From Clostridiales bacterium UBA5446 (lineage in GTDB: Bacteria > Bacillota > Clostridia > Oscillospirales > Oscillospiraceae), in NCBI GenBank assembly GCA_002427465.1, contig DIRC01000020.1:1-25625 (forward strand): 25,625 bases of DNA, in the 5' to 3' direction. A program made the translations under genes and the position numbers. The notes under the pieces were generated by a model. That model made no database searches and was not told the origin of the DNA. It saw only the letters and a program-made list of their open reading frames with translations. This document shows positions 13,945 through 22,772 of the stretch, piece after piece. The number at the start of each line of letters is the position of its first letter. Positions within the stretch are counted from its first letter, which is position 1.

Positions 13945-14979
13945 TTAAACCCTTTCAATATCCGCAATAAGCCTGTCCACGTCCTCCGGCCGGGTTGCCC
14001 AGCTGGTGCAGAAACGGACGGCACGGCGGCCTTCGTCTATTCTTGCCCATTCGGAAAAGCTGTATTTTTCAGACAGCATGTCCAACGCCTCGTCGGGCGC
14101 TATGGGAAACTGCTGGTTCGTCGGGGAATCATAAAGCAGCGGCCAGCCTTTTTCCTCAAAGGCCCGGCGAAGTCGCAGGGCAAGGGCCACCTCACGCTCC
14201 GCGGTTTTTTCATACAGCCCGTCCGTCATGAGGGTCTCGAACTGAAGGCCCAGCAGCCGGCCCTTGGCAAACATTCCGCCCCGCTGTTTGACGATGTAAC
14301 GAAAATCCCGCTTCAGGGCGTCGTGGGTAATGACCACGGCCTCTCCGAAAAGCGCGCCCAGCTTTGTGCCGCCTATGTAAAACACATCGCAAAGCGCCGC
14401 CAGATCCGGCAGAAAAACGTCGTTTCCCGGCGCCACCAGGGCGGTGCCAAGCCGTGCCCCGTCCACGAAAAGCAAAAGCCCGTTTTCCCGGCACACCCGG
14501 CTGATACCGGCCAGCTCCCGCCGGGAATAAATCGTCCCGTTTTCCGTGGGCTGGGAGATATACACCATGGCCGGCTGGGCCTGATGCTCGTGGGTGGCGT
14601 CGTCCCAGTGGGCTTTCACAACCCTTTCCACCTGAGCGGCGCCGATTTTTCCGTCCGGACTTGGAAGCGTGATAATCTTATGCCCGGTAGCCTCCACCGC
14701 CCCGGACTCGTGGACGCTGATATGTCCCGTATCCGCCGCGATGACCGCCTGATGGGGACGAAGGGCCGCGGTGATGACAGTCATATTGGCCTGAGTGCCG
14801 CCCACGAGAAAATGCACGTCGGCCCCGGGGGCGCGGCAGCGTGTTCTGATCAGCGCCGCCGCCCCGGCGCAATAGCTGTCTTCGCCGTATCCGGGTGTCT
14901 GCTCTGTGTTGGTTTCCAGAAGCCTTGCCATGATTTCGGGCAACGCGCCCTCCAGATAATCGCTTTCAAAACGGATCAT
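13945..14979 (-). CDS. ltaE: Low-specificity L-threonine aldolase
   Basis: This 344-residue enzyme is a PLP-dependent fold-type I protein that splits L-threonine or allo-threonine to glycine and acetaldehyde. The family motifs are YGEDSYCAGAA, FLVGGTQANMTV, the DTGHISVHESGA region, FVDGARLGTAL (Asp173, PLP contact) and YIGGTKLGALFGE with Lys206 as the likely Schiff-base lysine. Length is normal. The ATG at 14979 has GGGGG about 9 bases upstream. It follows the Clp gene after 33 bases with no promoter or terminator between, so it probably shares the CIRCE-controlled transcript. Confidence 0.93.
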   Translation of the reverse strand: MIRFESDYLEGALPEIMARLLETNTEQTPGYGEDSYCAGAAALIRTRCRAPGADVHFLVGGTQANMTVITAALRPHQAVIAADTGHISVHESGAVEATGHKIITLPSPDGKIGAAQVERVVKAHWDDATHEHQAQPAMVYISQPTENGTIYSRRELAGISRVCRENGLLLFVDGARLGTALVAPGNDVFLPDLAALCDVFYIGGTKLGALFGEAVVITHDALKRDFRYIVKQRGGMFAKGRLLGLQFETLMTDGLYEKTAEREVALALRLRRAFEEKGWPLLYDSPTNQQFPIAPDEALDMLSEKYSFSEWARIDEGRRAVRFCTSWATRPEDVDRLIADIERV

Positions 14980-15012
14980 TTGCGCAGACCCCCGACAATT
15001 CAGTATTTTTAA

Positions 15013-17340
15013 TCAGATTGCACTGATGATGATTTTTTCCGTATCCGAGGTCAGGCTGATCCCGGACATGTTGCCCCCGCGCTCGTCTACAATTACGGAG
15101 GCGATCCCGTCCTCGATTTCCTTCTGGATGGCGCGGCGCAGGTTCCGCGCGCCGTAGGTAAGACTGTAGCTCTTTTTTACCAGATAATCCAGAACCGCGT
15201 CGTCCCAGGTCAGGGTCATGCCCTTTTCCGACATGAGCTGCTTCACCTCATCCAGCATCAGCACGGCGATCCTGCGGAAGTTTTCTTCCGTCAGCTTATT
15301 GAAGAACACGATTTCGTCCACACGGTTAATGAATTCGGGTCTCAGGAAATCATTGAGGGCCTTCATGACCCGGTCCCTGTCCTGCTGCGCCAGAGTAGAG
15401 CCGAAGCCCACGGCGCCGCTCTTCATGCCGCTTCCCGCATTGGTTGTCATGATAACGACCGCATTTTCAAAATTGATTGTTCTGCCCTGGGCATCGGTAA
15501 TGCGGCCGTCGTCCAGGATCTGGAGCAGGATATTAAGCACGTCGGGATGGGCTTTTTCAATCTCGTCGAAAAGCACCACGGAATAGGGCTTTCTCCTGAT
15601 TTTTTCGGTAAGCTGGCCGGCCTCGTCATAGCCCACATAGCCCGGGGGAGAGCCGATGATCCGGGATACCGAAAACTTCTCCATAAATTCCGACATATCC
15701 AGCCGGATGAGGGATTCGGGCGAATCGAACAAATCCTCCGCCAGGCGCTTGACCAGCTCAGTTTTTCCCACGCCGGTGCCGCCCACGAAAATGAAGCTGA
15801 CCGGCTTTCTCTTTGCCTTAAGCCCAACCCGGCTGCGCTTTATGGCGGCGCACACGGAATCAATGGCATTATCCTGGCCCACGATATGCGCCCTGAGCCT
15901 GTCGCCCAGCTTGGCCAGGCGTTCAAATTCATCCTCGGTTATAGACTTTGCCGGAATTTTCGTCCAAAGCTCAATGACTCTGGCCAGGTTTTCTTTGGTC
16001 AGCTGCGGCGGATTGGCCTTGAGCCTGTTCAGCTCGTCTGTGAGCTTCATGCTGCCGGCCCGGATTACCGCCAGGCGCTCGTAATGCTCCTTCTCGGTAT
16101 CGGCAATGAGCAGTTCCCGCTCCTTCTCCAGATCCGCCAGCTCCTTCTCCACCTCTTCCATCCGGATAATTCCCCGATCCTTCAGGTTCACGTCCGAGCA
16201 GGCCTCGTCTATCAGGTCGATTGCCTTGTCCGGCAAATACCTGTCGGTTATATACCGCTCGGACATGGTGACGGCAAGCCTGCACATCTCCGGGGGAATT
16301 TTGACCCTGTGGCACTCCTCGTAATAATGGGCGATGCCCTCGATAATATTCACACTGTCCTCAATGGACGGCTCCGCCACGGTTACCGGCTGGAAACGCC
16401 GCTCCAGCGCCGCGTCCTTTTCGATGTGCTTCCGGTATTCGGTAAAGGTGGTGGCCCCAATCACCTGGATTTCACCCCGGCTCAGGGCAGGCTTAAGGAT
16501 ATTGGCCGCGTTCATGCTGCCTTCGGCATCTCCCGCGCCGACAAGATTGTGAACCTCGTCTATGACAAGGATGATGTTCCCCGTTTTGCGTATCTCCTCG
16601 ATAAGCCCCTTCATGCGGGACTCGAACTGGCCGCGGAATTGCGTGCCCGCCACCAGCGCCGTCAGGTCCAGAAGATAAACTTCCTTTTCACGCAGCTTAT
16701 ACGGTACGCCGCCCATGGCTATGCGCTGGGCAAGCCCCTCGGCAATGGCAGTCTTGCCAACGCCCGGCTCCCCGATCAGGCAGGGGTTATTCTTCTGCCG
16801 CCGGTTCAGAATCTGTATGACCCGCTCCAGCTCATCCTCACGGCCGATCATGGCGTCAAGCTTATTCTCCCGCGCCCTTTCCGTGAGGTTAATGCAATAA
16901 TTATCCAAAAACTTTTTCTTTACGGAGCGCCCCGCGCCGCTCTCCCGGGTTTCCCGGGTCTCCCGCTGCTCCTGCTTTCCGAATGGCGCTGGCTCGCCGA
17001 CCACCTCGGGCAGATCGTCACCGGTATGGCCACCGCCAAACAGACGGTTCAAAAACGGGAAGGTGGCTGTTTTGCCCTCATCCCCGGAATCGGTCTCGCT
17101 GTTTTCTATGTCCATAAGCCCGTCGGCGCTGCCAAGAGCCTCCATCATTTCATTGGAAAGCCCCTCCAGCTCGTCGTCCGAAATCCCCATTTTATTTATC
17201 ACGTCATCCACAGGCTTTATGTGAAGCTCGCGGGCGCATTTCAGGCACAGCCCTTCATTTTTCGACTGGCTGCCCTCTATCCTTGTTATGAAAATAACTG
17301 CCACATTTTTATGACAGCGCGAGCAAAATACAGGCTGCAT
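15013..17340 (-). CDS. clpE: ClpE-like AAA+ unfoldase with N-terminal zinc finger
   Basis: This 775-residue Hsp100 protein has an N-terminal zinc finger (Cys6, Cys9, Cys32, Cys35) as in ClpE instead of the ClpC/ClpA double repeat. A linker runs to about 140. AAA-1 has Walker A GEPGVGKT (190-197) and Walker B ILVIDE (257-262); a coiled M-like stretch (about 392-450) follows. AAA-2 has Walker A GGTGVGKT (520-527) and Walker B VVLFDE (588-593). The loop AVGFG (VGF 644-646) matches the ClpP-docking loop. It should unfold damaged proteins for ClpP in the cytoplasm. It is somewhat longer than B. subtilis ClpE. AAGGAG supports the ATG at 17340. A CIRCE operator overlaps the promoter, unlike CtsR-controlled clpE of Bacillus. 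The symbol is by architecture. Confidence 0.92.
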   Translation of the reverse strand: MQPVFCSRCHKNVAVIFITRIEGSQSKNEGLCLKCARELHIKPVDDVINKMGISDDELEGLSNEMMEALGSADGLMDIENSETDSGDEGKTATFPFLNRLFGGGHTGDDLPEVVGEPAPFGKQEQRETRETRESGAGRSVKKKFLDNYCINLTERARENKLDAMIGREDELERVIQILNRRQKNNPCLIGEPGVGKTAIAEGLAQRIAMGGVPYKLREKEVYLLDLTALVAGTQFRGQFESRMKGLIEEIRKTGNIILVIDEVHNLVGAGDAEGSMNAANILKPALSRGEIQVIGATTFTEYRKHIEKDAALERRFQPVTVAEPSIEDSVNIIEGIAHYYEECHRVKIPPEMCRLAVTMSERYITDRYLPDKAIDLIDEACSDVNLKDRGIIRMEEVEKELADLEKERELLIADTEKEHYERLAVIRAGSMKLTDELNRLKANPPQLTKENLARVIELWTKIPAKSITEDEFERLAKLGDRLRAHIVGQDNAIDSVCAAIKRSRVGLKAKRKPVSFIFVGGTGVGKTELVKRLAEDLFDSPESLIRLDMSEFMEKFSVSRIIGSPPGYVGYDEAGQLTEKIRRKPYSVVLFDEIEKAHPDVLNILLQILDDGRITDAQGRTINFENAVVIMTTNAGSGMKSGAVGFGSTLAQQDRDRVMKALNDFLRPEFINRVDEIVFFNKLTEENFRRIAVLMLDEVKQLMSEKGMTLTWDDAVLDYLVKKSYSLTYGARNLRRAIQKEIEDGIASVIVDERGGNMSGISLTSDTEKIIISAI

Positions 17341-17394
17341 ATCATATCTCCTTATTGATGTATCAGCATATTGACCTAAAATCTGCCGGAAAGC

Positions 17395-17427
17395 AGATTA
17401 GCACTCCATCTATTCGAGTGCTAATCT
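17395..17427. promoter_or_regulatory. CIRCE element (HrcA operator)
   Basis: TTAGCACTC (17398-17406), nine bases and GAGTGCTAA (17416-17424) match the CIRCE consensus exactly. The complementary arms extend to 12 bp each (AGATTAGCACTC/GAGTGCTAATCT). The upstream arm overlaps the -10 box of the clpE-like promoter, so HrcA should block RNA polymerase until heat shock titrates GroEL. Confidence 0.97.
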
Positions 17428-17451
17428 ACCACCAGGCATGGGGAATGTCAA
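17423..17451 (-). promoter_or_regulatory. Sigma-A promoter of the clpE-like operon
   Basis: On the minus strand a perfect TTGACA (17451-17446), 17 bases and TAGATT (17428-17423) lead into the CIRCE element. The leader from the predicted start to the ATG at 17340 is about 75 nt. Confidence 0.85.
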
Positions 17452-17490
17452 CACCAGTGGCCGGGAATTGATACTTTGTTCATATTCGCG

Positions 17491-18207
17491 TCAGATACCG
17501 ATACCTATGGTAAGAAAATCAATGGCGATAAAAAACCTGCCGAGGAAGGTTTCACCCATAGTGTCTTTTCCTATTGCCAGCCCGGCAAATCTCAGCGCCC
17601 AACAAAGCAGGATGCAAAGCATGATTCCTTTGATCAGTCCGGCAGCCGCTCCACCCGCGTCGTTCAGTATATCCATATTGGGGATTTTGAACGACAGATT
17701 TGTTAAATTACCAATAGCTGTCAAAATAATGAACAGCAGTATAAAGCACAGGACAATTCCCGCCACGTACGTGATTCTTCCGCAGAGTACCTCCACCACG
17801 GCCGGGGCAATATCCGTACCCTGCCCATCGGCATATTGCTCCGCCTCCAGCGCCATCTGTTCGGCGGCGTCGTCATAGATCCCGATTGTCCGGTAAGTCT
17901 CGTAGCTAAATTCATGCCGCAGCGTAGGGTCCTCGTTAAGGATATCGTTATACGACAGCTCCGTGTTGGCCAGCCCCATGTTTTCCAGCACGGTGGTATT
18001 CATCTGCCGCTCTACATAACCGCTGGCAAAAGGGCGCAGCGCCGGCACAATCTCATAAGAATATGCGGTTGAGATCAGGCAGGCCCCGTATAGAGAGACT
18101 ATTATCACAACCATGCCGCCTATTCCCATTATCAATCCTTTTTTATATCCCGTCCAGATGCTGATGATGACGATGGACAGAAGTACGAGGTCGATTGCTA
18201 CTTTCAT
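17491..18207 (-). CDS. CvpA family membrane protein
   Basis: This 238-residue protein has the CvpA (colicin V production) layout: N-terminal helices (about 4-24 and 28-50) with the family opening VAIDLVLLSIVIISIWTGYKKGL, and a soluble loop (about 60-140). C-terminal helices follow with NDAGGAAAGLIKGIMLCILL, a stretch matching the conserved G-x-x-x-G-hydrophobic region. Members are linked to envelope stress, bile resistance and secretion in other bacteria; the mechanism is unknown. GGGGG lies about 9 bases upstream of the ATG. It is the last gene of the run that starts at 23639 and is followed by the clpE promoter. Confidence 0.85.
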   Translation of the reverse strand: MKVAIDLVLLSIVIISIWTGYKKGLIMGIGGMVVIIVSLYGACLISTAYSYEIVPALRPFASGYVERQMNTTVLENMGLANTELSYNDILNEDPTLRHEFSYETYRTIGIYDDAAEQMALEAEQYADGQGTDIAPAVVEVLCGRITYVAGIVLCFILLFIILTAIGNLTNLSFKIPNMDILNDAGGAAAGLIKGIMLCILLCWALRFAGLAIGKDTMGETFLGRFFIAIDFLTIGIGI

Positions 18208-18301
18208 TGCTGATTTCCCCCTTATCGCACGAACCCTGTGCGCCGTGCCTGAATCGCTGCGGCCGCGCTTATGCCCGCCGCCCGTCCGGTTTAACCCCGG
18301 A

Positions 18302-19417
18302 TCACAGGCCTTCTATCTGTGCGGATGCCGTGAAGATTAGTATGATGTCGCCTTTAGGGCGGAGCAGCGCCTTTTTGAGGCTTTGCACATCCTCGATCCC
18401 GCCGCTCCGGTTCATAGCCTGGGAATACACCGCCAGCTCATCGGTATAAAGGGCCAGGACCTGCTTTCCCGAGGCGGAAAGGTATTTTAATGCCGAATCC
18501 GGCTCCGTGCTGCCCAAAAGCTCCCCTTTGTCCCCCACCGTTACAATCATGTCGGCGCTGGCGGAAAGATATTTCGAGAGCCCCAGGGTCAAAAATCCAC
18601 TGCCGCCAAAGGAATAATCCGTCAGGTACATGCCGCCGAAGTCGTAAGCCCCGACCATCTCTCCGGTATCTTCAAGGAACACAGCCCGCGTTTCCGAGAT
18701 AGCGCAAATACGGCCGGAATCCATCCAGCCCAGATCCACCAGCAGCTCACCCGGGGCGGCAAATGATCCCTTTTCCGTCTTGTCGGACAGGGAATAGATG
18801 CGCACATGGCCGCCGTCCCCGTCGGCCGTGAGGGCCGCCATGCTCCTGCCGTCCGGCGAGACCCGGGCGACGAGGGGGTAGCCCTTGCCGGAGTACCATT
18901 CATAAATCGGTTCCAGGGCGGGGTTATACACGGTCACCAGCCCCTTATAGCCCGTCTCCGTGGTAGTGACGGCCATAAATCCGCTGTCGTTCATGGTAAC
19001 GGCAATGATGGTGCCGTTCGTATCCATGTTGGTAACGTTCCCCTCAAAATCCGCCACGCGAAGGACGGTGCCGCCGATATCGAAGGCCGCCACATGCTTG
19101 TCCGATGCGGCCAGTGCCGGGGTCTTAAGGGAGCAGATATGGCGAACCACAGTGTAACCGCTGGCATCCAGAATCTGAAGGCCGGTGGATGAGGCCGCGG
19201 CCAATCCGTTGCCGGCAGGGGCAAACACCTGGGCGGAACCACCCTCAAATGCCCAGGGCGTTCCCTTGTCGTCCTTCCCGCCGCCGGCGCTGATCAGGCC
19301 GGCAATACTGTCTCGAAAAAGAAAGATCGACACCGCCGCGGCGATGAGCAATACCGCAGCGGCAATCTTCCGTACCAGTATCGGACGGGCGGTTTTCTTT
19401 TCCTTTGATTTAGACAT
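18302..19417 (-). CDS. DUF5711-like membrane-anchored beta-propeller protein
   Basis: This 371-residue protein has a short basic cytoplasmic end, one membrane helix (about 15-35) and an extracytoplasmic part built of repeated beta-rich units. Examples are VYNPALEPIYEWYSGKGYPL, ARVSPDGRSMAALTADGDGG and VRIYSLSDKTEKGSF, which resemble WD/YVTN propeller blades. It fits DUF5711, a family of unknown function in Clostridia. GGGGAG supports the ATG at 19417. It lies 27 bases after truA and 94 bases before cvpA, a pairing that hints at a shared envelope function (inference). Confidence 0.75.
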   Translation of the reverse strand: MSKSKEKKTARPILVRKIAAAVLLIAAAVSIFLFRDSIAGLISAGGGKDDKGTPWAFEGGSAQVFAPAGNGLAAASSTGLQILDASGYTVVRHICSLKTPALAASDKHVAAFDIGGTVLRVADFEGNVTNMDTNGTIIAVTMNDSGFMAVTTTETGYKGLVTVYNPALEPIYEWYSGKGYPLVARVSPDGRSMAALTADGDGGHVRIYSLSDKTEKGSFAAPGELLVDLGWMDSGRICAISETRAVFLEDTGEMVGAYDFGGMYLTDYSFGGSGFLTLGLSKYLSASADMIVTVGDKGELLGSTEPDSALKYLSASGKQVLALYTDELAVYSQAMNRSGGIEDVQSLKKALLRPKGDIILIFTASAQIEGL

Positions 19418-19444
19418 GCCCGTTATCTCCCCGGCGCGTGTATT

Positions 19445-20209
19445 TCATCGGGCCATCATGTCCCCCACTGCGCCGTCATACCATACGCGCGAGAGGTAAA
19501 GTCCCTGCGGCGGCATGGTCGGCCCCGTCATCCTTCTGTCCCGCGTTTCCAGAAGCGCCGGAATATCCTCCGGCGCCAGTTTCCCGTGGGAGGCATACAC
19601 CAGGGTCCCTACGATAGCCCGCGCCATGTTATACAAAAAGCCATCCGCGCAGACGGAAACGGTGATCAGGTCTCCCTCTCGCTCCGCCCGGCACCAATGT
19701 ACCGTTCTGACCGTGGTTTTCGTCTCGGTTCCCACGCTGCGCACAGCGGCAAAATCATGTGTACCCTCAAAGGCTTCCCCGGCCCGCTCCATCTGGGCTA
19801 TATCCAGGGGCGCCGGGTAAAAGCATACGCGGTTTTGCATAAAGGGGTCGCGAATACGGGTATTCATGATTTTATAGACGTATTCTTTCTTTAAACAGTT
19901 TCCAATGGCGTTAAAATCCCCCGTCGCTTCCACAGCGTCCGTCACCGCGATATCCGCCGGCAGCCGTGAATTCACGGCCAGCGGCAGCCGGTTCATGGGG
20001 ATCGTGCTGTCCGTTTTGAAATTGGCGCAGTAGCGCAGGGCGTGAACTCCCGCGTCGGTGCGCCCACAGCCGGTAACCCTGACCTGGTGCCCGCAAATCC
20101 TGGCCAGCGCCCTTTCCAGGGTCTCCGCCACTGAAATATCGGTCTTCTGTACCTGCCAGCCGTGATAGGCCGTGCCGTCATATCGGAGTCTTATTGCGAT
20201 GTTTTTCAT
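19445..20209 (-). CDS. truA: tRNA pseudouridine synthase A
   Basis: This 254-residue enzyme makes pseudouridine at positions 38-40 of the tRNA anticodon arm. The catalytic motif GCGRTDAGVHA has the nucleophile Asp52. The N-terminal LRYDGTAYHGWQVQ, the core KKEYVYKIMNT and the C-terminal FLYNMARAIVGTLV are typical. I chose the ATG at 20209, 8 bases after the ecfT stop; a longer open frame upstream is an out-of-frame extension over ecfT. Following ecfA1-ecfA2-ecfT is the common Bacillota order. Confidence 0.95.
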   Translation of the reverse strand: MKNIAIRLRYDGTAYHGWQVQKTDISVAETLERALARICGHQVRVTGCGRTDAGVHALRYCANFKTDSTIPMNRLPLAVNSRLPADIAVTDAVEATGDFNAIGNCLKKEYVYKIMNTRIRDPFMQNRVCFYPAPLDIAQMERAGEAFEGTHDFAAVRSVGTETKTTVRTVHWCRAEREGDLITVSVCADGFLYNMARAIVGTLVYASHGKLAPEDIPALLETRDRRMTGPTMPPQGLYLSRVWYDGAVGDMMAR

Positions 20210-20217
20210 GGCGTCCG

Positions 20218-21021
20218 CTATAACCCATACACGTTCATTACAATGGTTGCCGCCAAAACCGCCGCGCCCAAAATGAGGGCCCAGGCATCCCTGCTGTGCA
20301 TCCGAAGCTGCTTCATGCGGGTGCGGCCCTCCCCGCCGTGGTAGCACCGGCTTTCCATTGCGACGGCCAGTTCGTCGGCCCTCCTGAAGGCGGAGACGAA
20401 CAGCGGCACCAGCAGCGGCAGAAGCGCTTTGGCTCTGTCCGTCAGTTTTCCGGTTTCAAAATCCGCGCCCCTGGCCTTCTGGGCCGACATGATCTTATCC
20501 GTCTCCTCCACAAGGGTCGGGATAAATCTGAGGGCCATGCTCATCATCATGGACATTTCGTGCACTGGCACCTTGATTTTCTTCAGCGGGTTCAGCAGCT
20601 TTTCCAGGCCGTCCGTCAGCGCTATTGGTGAAGTGGTATAGGTCAGCAGAAAGGTTCCGCTGATGAGCATCATAATGCGCAGAACCATGAGCGACGCCTG
20701 CTTTATGCCCTCCCAGGTAAACTTGAAAATCCAGAATTGGGCTATTGGCTCGCCCCCGGTATAAAAAAGGTTCAGCAGCGCCGTCAGCACGATTATAAAG
20801 ATCAGGGGCTTGAGGCCCTTGAGGATTGTTTTCGGGCTGATCCTGGAAACGGCAATGCACGACACCGTCACCGCCAGCATCATGGCATAGGACACATAGC
20901 CGACTGCTATAAACAGCGCCGCTATATAGACGATCACCAGGATGAGCTTTGTGCGCGGATCGAGCCGGTGTACCACGGTGTCCCCCGGAAAGTACTGGCC
21001 CAGGGTAATATCCTTCAGCAC
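20218..21021 (-). CDS. ecfT: Energy-coupling factor transporter transmembrane protein EcfT
   Basis: This 267-residue membrane protein is the shared scaffold of group II ECF vitamin and metal importers. It couples EcfA1/EcfA2 ATP hydrolysis to exchangeable substrate-binding S components. The opening LGQYFPGDTVVHRLDPRTKL and several membrane helices are typical. The two coupling helices carry the characteristic Ala-Arg-Gly motifs, seen here as SAQKARGAD and AMESRCY (the second a variant). No S component is encoded in this window. It overlaps ecfA2 by 7 bases, which indicates tight coupling. Confidence 0.95.
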   Translation of the reverse strand: MLKDITLGQYFPGDTVVHRLDPRTKLILVIVYIAALFIAVGYVSYAMMLAVTVSCIAVSRISPKTILKGLKPLIFIIVLTALLNLFYTGGEPIAQFWIFKFTWEGIKQASLMVLRIMMLISGTFLLTYTTSPIALTDGLEKLLNPLKKIKVPVHEMSMMMSMALRFIPTLVEETDKIMSAQKARGADFETGKLTDRAKALLPLLVPLFVSAFRRADELAVAMESRCYHGGEGRTRMKQLRMHSRDAWALILGAAVLAATIVMNVYGL

Positions 21022-21884
21022 GTTTCGCCACCTCCGCCCGCAAGCGCCAGCACCGCGTCCCGAAGCTGGTCCAATGTGTATATGGCATCCGGCAGGGAAA
21101 GGCCCTTTTGCCTGAGCGCCTTCGCAATAGAGGTGGGCGCCGGCACGTCCAGTCCCATAGCCAGAAGCTCGTCCGCCCGCGAGAACACCGCCTCCGGCGC
21201 GCCGTCCATCGCCACCCTGCCGTCGGCAAATACGATGATGCGCTCCGCTATACGGGCCGCGTCGTCCATGCTGTGGGTAACCAGGATGACCGTAGAACCG
21301 GTCTTGCGCCTGTAATCCACAATGTTCTGGAGAATCCCCTCGCAGCCGGACGGGTCCAGCCCCGCCGTAGGCTCATCCAGAATCAGGACGCCCGGGCGCA
21401 TGGCAATGACGCCGGCTATGGCGATCCGCCGCTTCTGCCCGCCGGACAGCTCCAGCGGGGATTTTTCAAACAGCTCCTCCGGGATACCCACAAACTGGGC
21501 GGCCTCCCGGACCCGTTCATCCACTTCGGCTTCCGAGAGCTTCATATTCTTCGGGCCGAAGGCGATGTCCCGATAGACCGTTTCTTCAAAAAGCTGATAT
21601 TCCGGGTACTGGAAAACCAGCCCCACCTTGAACCGTACGTCCCGGGTGGCGGTTTTGGAAGCGAAAATATCCGCGCCTTCGTAGAATATTCTGCCCGTTG
21701 TCGGCGCCAAAAGTCCATTCAGATGCTGGATAAAGGTGGACTTTCCCGAACCCGTATGGCCTATCAGCCCAACCATCTGTCCTTTGTAGATTTCAAGGTT
21801 AATGTCTTCAATGGCCACCTTTTCAAACGGCGTGCCCCGGCTGTATATATGGCTGAGCGCCTCGATCCTGATCACACAATCCAA
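21015..21884 (-). CDS. ecfA2: ECF transporter ATPase EcfA2
   Basis: This 289-residue ABC ATPase has Walker A GHTGSGKST (42-50), Q-loop FQYPEYQLFEETV, signature LSGGQKRR, Walker B VLILDEPTAGLDP and switch VTHSMDD. The opening with IYSRGTPFEKVAIEDINLEI matches EcfA2. It pairs with EcfA1 to power EcfT. The start is TTG at 21884, chosen because AGGAG lies 7 bases upstream. The gap from ecfA1 is 18 bases. Confidence 0.94.
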   Translation of the reverse strand: MDCVIRIEALSHIYSRGTPFEKVAIEDINLEIYKGQMVGLIGHTGSGKSTFIQHLNGLLAPTTGRIFYEGADIFASKTATRDVRFKVGLVFQYPEYQLFEETVYRDIAFGPKNMKLSEAEVDERVREAAQFVGIPEELFEKSPLELSGGQKRRIAIAGVIAMRPGVLILDEPTAGLDPSGCEGILQNIVDYRRKTGSTVILVTHSMDDAARIAERIIVFADGRVAMDGAPEAVFSRADELLAMGLDVPAPTSIAKALRQKGLSLPDAIYTLDQLRDAVLALAGGGGETC

Positions 21885-21902
21885 TGGCTTTCTCCTAAAT
21901 CC

Positions 21903-22736
21903 TCACAAAAGCTTCTGCGCAATCACGTCGGCGCATTCCTCAACGGTCAGGGCGTCCAGCGGCAGATCCAGCCCGGCTTCCCGAAGGGTATATAGCAGCT
22001 CGGTTGTGGCCGGCACCGCCAGTCCTTCCTCTTTCAGCCGCCCGGCATGGGGAAAAATCTCCCTTGGCGCGCCGTCGGCAATGATCCTGCCCTCCGACAT
22101 GACGATCAGCCTGTCGGCCCCCACGCATTCCGACATATGGTGGGTAATCAGAACGACTGTCATGCCGTTTTCCCGGCATAGCCGCGTCACGGTTTCGATC
22201 ACTTCCCGCCGGCCTACCGGGTCCAGCATGGCGGTAGGCTCGTCCAGCACCACACACCGGGGATTCATTGCCAGCACCCCGGCAATGGCCACCCGCTGCT
22301 TCTGGCCGCCGGACAGCAGGTGCGGCGCGTGCATCCGGTAGTCATACATCCCCACCCGGCGCAGGGCGTCGTCCACCCGCTCACGGATTTCCGCCGACGG
22401 AACGCCGAGGTTTTCGGGCGCGAAAGCCACGTCATCCTCCACCACATTCGCCACGATCTGATTGTCCGGATTCTGAAAAACCATGCCGATCGTGCGGCGC
22501 ACATCCAATATCCGGGCTTCGTCCGCGGTATCTATGCCGCTTACCGTCACCTTGCCGGACGTGGGCAGGAGTATGGCGTTGAACAGCTTTGCCAGGGTGC
22601 TTTTACCGGAGCCGTTATGACCCAGAATCACCGCAAAGCTGCCTTCTTCTATTTCAATATCAATTCCGGACAGCGTTTCGATCTCATCGCCCGGATAGGT
22701 GTAGTGCAGGCCTTCCGTTTTTATTATCGCAGACAT
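21903..22736 (-). CDS. ecfA1: ECF transporter ATPase EcfA1
   Basis: This 277-residue ABC ATPase has Walker A GHNGSGKST (39-47), Q-loop FQNPDNQIVANVVEDDVAF (the EcfA1 pattern), signature LSGGQKQR, Walker B CVVLDEPTAMLDP and switch ITHHMSE. With EcfA2 it drives the shared ECF module. A GAGG sequence about 9 bases upstream supports the ATG at 22736. It follows the methyltransferase gene after 36 bases, without a promoter visible between. Confidence 0.95.
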   Translation of the reverse strand: MSAIIKTEGLHYTYPGDEIETLSGIDIEIEEGSFAVILGHNGSGKSTLAKLFNAILLPTSGKVTVSGIDTADEARILDVRRTIGMVFQNPDNQIVANVVEDDVAFAPENLGVPSAEIRERVDDALRRVGMYDYRMHAPHLLSGGQKQRVAIAGVLAMNPRCVVLDEPTAMLDPVGRREVIETVTRLCRENGMTVVLITHHMSECVGADRLIVMSEGRIIADGAPREIFPHAGRLKEEGLAVPATTELLYTLREAGLDLPLDALTVEECADVIAQKLL

Positions 22737-22772
22737 ATTCCGTATCCTCTAATCATCAGTGGCCATTTGCCC

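Noticed and set aside
13639..15012. A 457-codon plus-strand open frame opposite ltaE and the macrodomain gene
   Set aside because: Both minus-strand genes have intact catalytic motifs; the plus frame is a shadow spanning two genes and a terminator-like hairpin.
15547..17358. A 603-codon plus-strand open frame opposite the clpE-like gene
   Set aside because: The minus-strand reading carries complete AAA+ motifs and a CIRCE promoter. The plus frame is an antisense shadow of GC-biased coding sequence with no SD or family motif.
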